Below are positions 5,795 through 9,827 of a DNA stretch of 9,827 bases, one piece after another. Below the pieces are notes generated by a model, which had not been told where the DNA came from, ran no database searches, and saw nothing but the letters and a program-made list of their open reading frames with translations. Position numbers and translations under genes: made by a program. The stretch's first letter is position 1; each line of letters begins with the position of its first letter. Origin of the DNA: CAMCSH01 sp043748535 (lineage in GTDB: Bacteria; Verrucomicrobiota; Lentisphaeria; Lentisphaerales; Lentisphaeraceae); contig JAYTMY010000167.1 of the NCBI GenBank assembly GCA_043748535.1, positions 1-9,827 of the forward strand, written 5' to 3'.

Positions 5795-6826
5795 TCAGTA
5801 CCGCAGCAGCGCCTTGATCACCTGACGTCCAGCGACGGCCTCAAGGGCGGCGGCGATGTCGCTGATGGGGAATTCGTGGGTGATGAAGTCGTCGGCGTTG
5901 AGCTTGCCTTGGCGAATCCAGTCGCACAAGGGTCCTTGCGCGGCGCGTTCTTCGGCGCGGGTCGGCCATTGGTGGACGAGGAGGTTGAAGTTGTAGGGCG
6001 CCTTGTCCTTGACCAGGCTGAATGCTGGCTGAGAGAGGACGCCATAGACGCAGATCGAGCCGCCCATCTTGATCTGGCCGAGGGCGGCGTTGATGATCTC
6101 TTCGCTGCCGACGGCGTCGATGACGGCGTCAAATTTGCGCTGGGCGCAAAGCTCGGCCAGCTCGGGCGAGCCAGGGGTCAGAACCGCATCGGCGCCGAGG
6201 GCGAGGGCTCGTTCGCGCTTGCCGGGATTGCGGTCGACCAGGATGATGCGGCCGAGGCCGAGCAAGCGGGCGAACTTGACGAAGCTGAGGCCGACGGCGC
6301 CACCGCCGTGGATCAGCAGGTCCATGCCGGGCTTGAGATGGAAGTCGGCGAAGGCGCCGTAGACCTCGCGCCAGGTGCACAGCAGGACTGCCTCGGGGAC
6401 TCGGATGTCGGGCTCGACACGGGTCTGGATTTCATAACACTCGAACCAGCCGTGTTCGGCATCGGCGACCCCATCGGCCTTCATCGCTTCGTGGTCGGCA
6501 GCAAGGGTGTACTCGCAGAAGCCGCCCCAGCCGGTGCCGACGCCACTGTCGCCAAAGTTGAAGACGAGGCCGCCAACAACGCGGTCGCCGACTTGGAAAT
6601 GGCGCACCTTGTCGCCGACCTGGGTGACGATACCGACCGACTCATGGCCGAGGGCGAGCGGGTACTGCTCGACTCCTGGGAACTTGCCAGCGACGAGCTT
6701 GCTGTCGGTGGCGTTGCAAAGGCAGGCGGCCTCGGTCTTGACCAGGGCTTGATAGGGTCCGGGAACCGGGACCGGTAGATCGCGGATTTCGACTTTTCCG
6801 GGGGAGCTGACGACGACGGCTTTCAT
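5795..6826 (-). CDS. Zinc-type alcohol/polyol dehydrogenase (MDR superfamily)
   Basis: This 343-residue cytoplasmic oxidoreductase belongs to the medium-chain dehydrogenase/reductase family, near sorbitol, threonine and inositol-type dehydrogenases, and probably oxidises a polyol hydroxyl to a ketone with NAD. The GroES-like domain has catalytic zinc ligands Cys37 (CLCNATD), His61 and Glu62 (GHE). The Rossmann domain has HGGGAVGL at 173-180 and Asp198 in LVDRN, which points to NAD. The four-cysteine structural zinc lobe found in many relatives around 90-115 is missing; only GLVFNFGDSGVGTGWGGFCEY is there. ATG 6826 has AAGGAG 8 bp upstream. It is the last gene of the operon, 103 bp after the second membrane protein, and that gap holds two short tandem repeats. 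I see no promoter of its own, so readthrough is likely. Confidence 0.9.
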   Translation of the reverse strand: MKAVVVSSPGKVEIRDLPVPVPGPYQALVKTEAACLCNATDSKLVAGKFPGVEQYPLALGHESVGIVTQVGDKVRHFQVGDRVVGGLVFNFGDSGVGTGWGGFCEYTLAADHEAMKADGVADAEHGWFECYEIQTRVEPDIRVPEAVLLCTWREVYGAFADFHLKPGMDLLIHGGGAVGLSFVKFARLLGLGRIILVDRNPGKRERALALGADAVLTPGSPELAELCAQRKFDAVIDAVGSEEIINAALGQIKMGGSICVYGVLSQPAFSLVKDKAPYNFNLLVHQWPTRAEERAAQGPLCDWIRQGKLNADDFITHEFPISDIAAALEAVAGRQVIKALLRY

Positions 6827-6846
6827 GGGGGAATCTCCTTGAGAAG

Positions 6847-6881
6847 AGGTTGAAAGGTTGAAAGGTTGAAAGGTTGAAAGG
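6847..6881. repeat. 8-bp tandem repeat, four units of AGGTTGAA
   Basis: There are four perfect head-to-tail units (6847-6878) plus AGG. They lie just upstream of the ribosome site of the dehydrogenase gene, within the transcribed spacer of the operon. Confidence 0.85.
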
Positions 6882-6900
6882 CGTTTGTTGGCCTCGTTCC

Positions 6901-6924
6901 AATCTTGAATCTTGAATCTTGAAT
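6901..6924. repeat. 7-bp tandem repeat, three units of AATCTTG
   Basis: There are three perfect units (6901-6921) followed by AAT, immediately downstream of the second membrane protein gene. It is a different unit from the 8-bp array 20 bp away. Confidence 0.8.
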
Positions 6925-6929
6925 TCCCG

Positions 6930-7451
6930 TCAGGGGTGCCTCGGCACGGTTTCCGGCCAGCCGAAGAGTTCGGCGCCGGTGTAGCCGACGAGGCCGGCGA
7001 AGGCGCCGCCGATGAGGCCGCCGAGGATCACCAAGGCGATGCGGGGGAGGGATTCGGTGATGCGGCGATTCAGGGTGCCGGCGGGGGATTCACAGAGGCC
7101 ACAGACCCAGATGCCCATGGCCACCGCCCAGCCCATGTCGATCCACGGCGCGCCGCCGTGGCCGCCTTGCTGGATCAAGCCGAACTGAATGGTGTCGCCG
7201 GCGGCGGATTTCATCAGCTCGGGATGGATGCCAAAGCCGGGTAGCTTGTGGTTCATCACCCAGAAGGTGCCGATGATGATCGCGGCACTGAGCATGCCGC
7301 CGATCGGGCCGAGATCCTGCACCAAGCGGCCCCAGCAGAGGATGACAGTGAAGCTGACGCAGAAGGAGCCGAAGATCGTCGTCAGGATGGCGGCGTTGTA
7401 CAGGCCCAGCGAGCTGTTGTAGGTGCCGAGCCAGTGTGCGAGTTCGTGCAT
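6930..7451 (-). CDS. Four-helix membrane protein, paralogue of its neighbour (candidate transporter subunit)
   Basis: The 173-residue protein has four predicted membrane helices at about 17-40, 47-67, 102-120 and 137-160. Segments GPIGGMLSAAIIIGTFWVMNH (48-68), WIDMGWAVAMGI (103-114) and LPRIALVILGGLIGGAFAG (135-153) align in order with matching segments of the preceding gene, so the two are paralogues encoded as a pair. They resemble, from memory, the Lin0368-type putative glycerol transporter subunits of Listeria, an unproven function. The start was chosen at ATG 7451: GGGAGG lies 6 bp upstream of it, but directly touches the in-frame ATG at 7457, which would leave no spacing. The 7457 start would overlap the previous stop as ATGA and add only two residues. 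A loop of about 30 residues between helices 2 and 3 is longer than in the partner. Confidence 0.8.
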   Translation of the reverse strand: MHELAHWLGTYNSSLGLYNAAILTTIFGSFCVSFTVILCWGRLVQDLGPIGGMLSAAIIIGTFWVMNHKLPGFGIHPELMKSAAGDTIQFGLIQQGGHGGAPWIDMGWAVAMGIWVCGLCESPAGTLNRRITESLPRIALVILGGLIGGAFAGLVGYTGAELFGWPETVPRHP

Positions 7452-7453
7452 GC

Positions 7454-7834
7454 TCATCCTCCCTTGGGTTTGCCGGCGCCCGGCAGATGTTTCTTGACCT
7501 GGTAGGCGAAGACGCCGCCTAAGGCGCCGCCGATGAGGCAGCAGCCGAGCGTCGGGAGACAGGCGACAAAGGCGTCGAGGCCGCCCTGCCAGCGCACCAT
7601 CGCCCAGGCGATGCCCGCCGCGCCTACAGCCCAGCCCTGGTCGACCCAGAGCTTGCCCTCGGGATTGTCGATGACGCCGAGCCAGTGGTTCATGTACCAG
7701 CAGATGCTGATCACCACCGCGGCCGTCATCCAGCCGCCGAAGATGCCGTAGCTCTTCCACATCTCGGGCCAGACCGAGAAGACCACCGCGCCGCAGATGG
7801 CGGCGCCAGTGAGCGTGCCGAGCCGGCGGCTCAT
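7454..7834 (-). CDS. Small four-helix membrane protein (candidate transporter subunit)
   Basis: The 126-residue protein has predicted helices at about 7-22, 29-49, 64-82 and 92-112 and a short basic tail (KKHLPGAGKPKGG). Key segments are GIFGGWMTAAVVISICWYMNH (30-50) and LWVDQGWAVGAAGIAWAM (62-79); the NH at the end of helix 2 and the D-x-GWAV before helix 3 recur in the next gene. The start at 7834 overlaps the stop of the upstream beta-propeller gene as ATGA, so translation is probably coupled. Being made together, the two proteins plausibly form a heteromeric inner-membrane complex. The resemblance to Lin0368-type putative glycerol transporter subunits is from memory and should be treated as tentative. 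There is no ATP-binding protein or solute-binding protein nearby. Confidence 0.8.
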   Translation of the reverse strand: MSRRLGTLTGAAICGAVVFSVWPEMWKSYGIFGGWMTAAVVISICWYMNHWLGVIDNPEGKLWVDQGWAVGAAGIAWAMVRWQGGLDAFVACLPTLGCCLIGGALGGVFAYQVKKHLPGAGKPKGG

Positions 7835-8904
7835 TTTGCGGCTCCCGCAGGCAGGCGGAGGCTGGTCAGGGTGCTGGGCAGATCGTGCTTGGTGTTGACC
7901 TTGTCGGGACCGGTGACGCAATCGAAACAGCTGAGCACAAGACGACCGTTCCACAGGATTGGTTCCCCCGGTTGGTCGAGACCGCCGTCGGCACCGTCCC
8001 CGTCAAGACTCTTGGCGAGGCGGCGGATGCTGCCGTCGGGCAGCACCATGGCGACCGCGTTTTCCGAGAAATCGGCGACGAAAATCCGGTCGGATTCATC
8101 GATGCAGATGCCGTCGGTGGTACGCAACTGACCGGGATTCTTGGCCCAGATTTCGTTATTGATCACCTCGGCGTTTTTGCCGAAGCTGATGCGGTGCAGG
8201 GTGCCGTCGCCGAAGTTGCCGACGAAGAGACGGCCGGCCTTGTCGAAGACCAGGCCGTCGGCGCCGTATTGGCAGTCGCGGTTCTGGGTGACGAAGGTGC
8301 AGATCAGCTGCTTGTCGGCACGGGTGTTGGTGACGACGAGGTCATGATCGTCGAGATCGAAGCGGTAGACGCCGCTGACCAGCAGGCCCGAGGGGTCCTT
8401 GATGTCGGGCAAGAGGCTCTGGGTGACGTAGATCTTACCGTCGCGAATGCGAACGCCGTTGGGGTGTTCGAGGTGGCTGGCGACGACGGTGGTTTTGACC
8501 ACGCGGTCGCCTTCGATTTTGAGGCGCAGCAGGCGTCCCTGGCTCTTGCCGGCGCTGGTTCCTTTCCAACCCTGGTTGTCGCAGATGTAGAAGTCGCCGT
8601 CGGGCCCTTGTTCGATGCCCATCGGGCAGGCGAGGCCGGTGCTGGCGAGAACCGGCACTTCGACCCATTTGCGGACTTCGCCGTTGGCCTTGACCCGCAG
8701 CAGACAGGCCGGCTGGCTCTGATCGGCGTAGTTGGGACAGGTGACGATCAGTTCGCCGCTGTTGCGATCGACGCACATGCCGTCCGGCGTCGGCGCGCTG
8801 GCCGGCAGGATGGCCACGAGCTTGGGAGTGTCGAGCCCTCCCTCAGCGCTTGGAGCGGCGGTGTTAAGGCTCAGGAAAAGACTGGCGGCCAGGGAAATAA
8901 GCAT
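7831..8904 (-). CDS. Exported SMP-30/gluconolactonase-like beta-propeller protein
   Basis: The 357-residue protein begins with a signal peptide (MLISLAASLFLSLNTAAPSA, likely cut near residue 20), so it acts in the periplasm or outside. The body has repeated propeller strands typical of the SMP-30/LRE family: PDGMCVD (40-46), PMGIEQGPDGDFYICD (94-109), HPNGVRIRDGKIYV (147-160), ADGLVFDKAGRLFVGNFGDG (215-234) and TDGICIDESDRIFVADF (263-279). Members include calcium- or zinc-dependent sugar lactonases, and others are only binding proteins. The start at 8904 has GAGGAG 8 bp upstream; the frame stays open to 9087, but that extension crosses the promoter. It is the first gene of its operon, followed by the membrane pair and dehydrogenase. 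A lactonase or sugar-acid hydrolase feeding the transporter is a reasonable guess only. Confidence 0.85.
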   Translation of the reverse strand: MLISLAASLFLSLNTAAPSAEGGLDTPKLVAILPASAPTPDGMCVDRNSGELIVTCPNYADQSQPACLLRVKANGEVRKWVEVPVLASTGLACPMGIEQGPDGDFYICDNQGWKGTSAGKSQGRLLRLKIEGDRVVKTTVVASHLEHPNGVRIRDGKIYVTQSLLPDIKDPSGLLVSGVYRFDLDDHDLVVTNTRADKQLICTFVTQNRDCQYGADGLVFDKAGRLFVGNFGDGTLHRISFGKNAEVINNEIWAKNPGQLRTTDGICIDESDRIFVADFSENAVAMVLPDGSIRRLAKSLDGDGADGGLDQPGEPILWNGRLVLSCFDCVTGPDKVNTKHDLPSTLTSLRLPAGAAK

Positions 8905-8951
8905 GTCGGGACTCCTCGGTTTCGACGGCTTTTTACCGTCACACGCCGAGA

Positions 8952-9015
8952 TAGATAGCTTCGAATTGCTTCCCGTTCCGGGATTCAATCTAGATTGCGA
9001 TGAGTTTCTAAATAT
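8952..9015 (-). promoter_or_regulatory. Promoter of the SMP-30/membrane/dehydrogenase operon (shared regulon type)
   Basis: Read on the minus strand there is ATATTTAGAAAC (9004-9015), CATCGCAATCTAGATT (8987-9002), GGAAC (8975-8979), a 17-bp spacer and TATCTA (8952-8957), then 47 bp to the start codon. It matches the kinase operon promoter base for base in the upstream box except one position. Confidence 0.7.
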
Positions 9016-9557
9016 AGAATTTTGGATTCCGCGATCGTGGGGTAGAACCAACACTCGTGTCACCAGCCGCCACTTGGACGCAATCAATTGATTTTCAGTA
9101 ATTTGAGAGCTTTGAATTTCAAGGATGCTCTCACTCTCGGGCTAGGCGAGAATTCATGTCCAGCTCAAAATGCCCGTATGGGTTGACATGCTCCCAATAT
9201 CAGTGGAGTCAAAGCGGCATAGTCACGCGTCATCATTTTTTCGACCTGTGCAATTCGAGATCTAGCTCAGACAACCGCAGAAGAACGCAGAAGAACGCAG
9301 AACAGAATGAGAAATTCTAACTCACCAGCATCATGAGAGTATCGAATCGACGTGCGGTTCAATAGGCCTCTTCCGTACCAGATGACATCTCGCGCATTCT
9401 GCGTTCTTCTGCGTTTTCTGCGGTTAAAATGAGCTTCGTCAGTTTGGCGTTCAAGGATCTGGCCACCCTGAACTGGCAGGAGAGTTCCTTCCTTAGTCGG
9501 TTTTATGGCGAGCCTTCATTGGCTTTGGACCTTGTCATCGATAGAATACCCGAAACC
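9016..9557. other. Non-coding stretch between divergent promoters
   Basis: It lies between the two regulon promoters. I see no supported gene. It contains an inverted repeat of 9-10-bp AGAACGCAG units (9273-9311 and 9395-9425). A 60-codon frame at 9429-9611 has no ribosome site and no recognisable protein, and it runs through the promoter at 9558-9620. No regulator gene is present, which is unusual for a divergent promoter region of this size. Confidence 0.6.
9273..9425. repeat. Inverted repeat of AGAACGCAG units enclosing 83 bp
   Basis: The left arm (9273-9311) reads AACCGCAG, then two AAGAACGCAG units, then AACAGAATG. The right arm (9395-9425), read on the minus strand, is AACCGCAG, AAAACGCAG, AAGAACGCAG, AATG. 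The arms face each other and differ by a few bases and about 6 bp in length. No transposase or target-site duplication was recognised. Confidence 0.7.
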
Positions 9558-9620
9558 AAATATAGAAACATCTCGAATTCAATCTGTGCATTGGGAACAG
9601 GAAGCCGCTAAAGCATATCT
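9558..9620 (+). promoter_or_regulatory. Promoter of the right-edge gene (shared regulon type, divergent copy)
   Basis: On the plus strand there is AAATATAGAAAC (9558-9569), GGAACAGGAAGC (9594-9605), and TATCT (9616-9620) with exactly 17 bp between GGAAC and TATCT, then 45 bp to the ATG. Aligned without gaps, 29 of 48 positions (9558-9605) equal the 8968-9015 copy, with the identity concentrated at the two ends. The middle part is poorly conserved. Confidence 0.6.
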
Positions 9621-9665
9621 TTGAGTGACACCGCAACGAGTTGAACCTCATTAAGGAGCGCTTCT

Positions 9666-9827
9666 ATGAAATACCTGGCAATGATACTTGGTTTGAGCTT
9701 ATCCTCCCCTGCAGCGGAAAAAGCCCCGAGCCCGATGGCTGAACTGCAGAAGCAGGTCGCCCCGGGCAAGACCTTCGTCCACAGCGCCGAAGACGGCGGC
9801 GACACCTGGCAGTACAGCTTCGACAAA
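9666..9827 (+). CDS. Exported protein of unknown function, N-terminal fragment
   Basis: An open frame runs from ATG 9666 to the end of the window (54 codons, no stop). The start is supported by AAGGAG (9653-9658) 7 bp upstream and by the promoter at 9558-9620. The first residues, MKYLAMILGLSLSSPAAEKA, form a short signal peptide, followed by a mature start with APSPMAELQKQVAPG, then KTFVHSAEDGGDTWQYSFDK. This is too short to name a family. It is the only plus-strand gene that shares the regulon promoter, so a surface or periplasmic role in handling the same substrate is likely. The codon use is GC-rich like the operon genes. Confidence 0.75.
   Translation, partial: MKYLAMILGLSLSSPAAEKAPSPMAELQKQVAPGKTFVHSAEDGGDTWQYSFDK

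Noticed and set aside
5876..6778. Long plus-strand open frame opposite the alcohol dehydrogenase
   Set aside because: It is low complexity and without a ribosome site; the minus strand is clearly the gene.
6847..6924. CRISPR-like array
   Set aside because: The units are 7-8 bp direct tandem repeats with no spacers, and there are no cas genes.
7885..8958. Long plus-strand open frame opposite the SMP-30-like gene
   Set aside because: It is an Ala/Val/Asp-rich mirror frame; the minus strand has a signal peptide and propeller repeats.
8905..9087. Upstream extension of the SMP-30-like frame
   Set aside because: It runs through the shared promoter and would bury the signal peptide. The ribosome site supports 8904.
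9429..9611. 60-codon plus-strand frame
   Set aside because: It has no ribosome site and no family resemblance, starts inside a repeat arm and overlaps the promoter of the next gene.
9608..9826. Minus-strand frame opposite the right-edge gene
   Set aside because: The plus strand has a signal peptide, ribosome site and promoter; the minus frame has none.
1..9827. tRNA, rRNA or riboswitch
   Set aside because: I recognised no tRNA cloverleaf features, conserved rRNA segments or known riboswitch cores; the leaders before start codons are too short (37-47 bp) for a typical riboswitch.

Overview
The window looks like an accessory carbohydrate-use locus from a GC-rich Gram-negative bacterium. Secreted proteins have lipoprotein-free N-terminal signal peptides, and the intergenic DNA is full of small hairpin repeats and short tandem repeats. 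My memory of such repeats points to the PVC group (Verrucomicrobiota, Kiritimatiellota, Lentisphaerota, Planctomycetota). That placement is an inference, not a proof.

Layout, left to right. 1-191: hairpin and 9-bp tandem repeats. 192-4184 (minus strand): a tightly packed operon read as FGGY sugar kinase, shikimate-dehydrogenase-like oxidoreductase, cupin (archaeal-type) phosphoglucose isomerase, and D-2-hydroxyacid dehydrogenase. Its genes overlap or are 2 bp apart. 4185-4685: the operon promoter plus a dense mosaic of hairpin repeats. 4686-5370 (minus): a HicA/HicB toxin-antitoxin pair with its own promoter. 5505-5772 (plus): a small gene broken by a frameshift. 5795-8904 (minus): a second operon read as exported SMP-30-like beta-propeller, two small four-helix membrane proteins that are paralogues of each other, and a zinc-type alcohol/polyol dehydrogenase. 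8905-9665: a promoter, an inverted repeat and a second promoter. 9666 to the edge (plus): the start of an exported protein.

The most notable result is that the two minus-strand operons and the plus-strand edge gene appear to share one promoter architecture. All three have an upstream box containing TAGAAAC, 24 bp, GGAAC, exactly 17 bp, then TATCT, with 37-47 bp to the start codon. This makes them a likely single regulon: an exported enzyme, a membrane pair that is a candidate two-subunit transporter, an oxidoreductase, a kinase, an isomerase and two further dehydrogenases. The simplest reading is uptake and breakdown of a polyol, cyclitol or unusual sugar: oxidation to a keto form, phosphorylation, isomerisation, further redox steps. 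The substrate cannot be named from sequence alone, and no aldolase or transcription regulator lies in the window.
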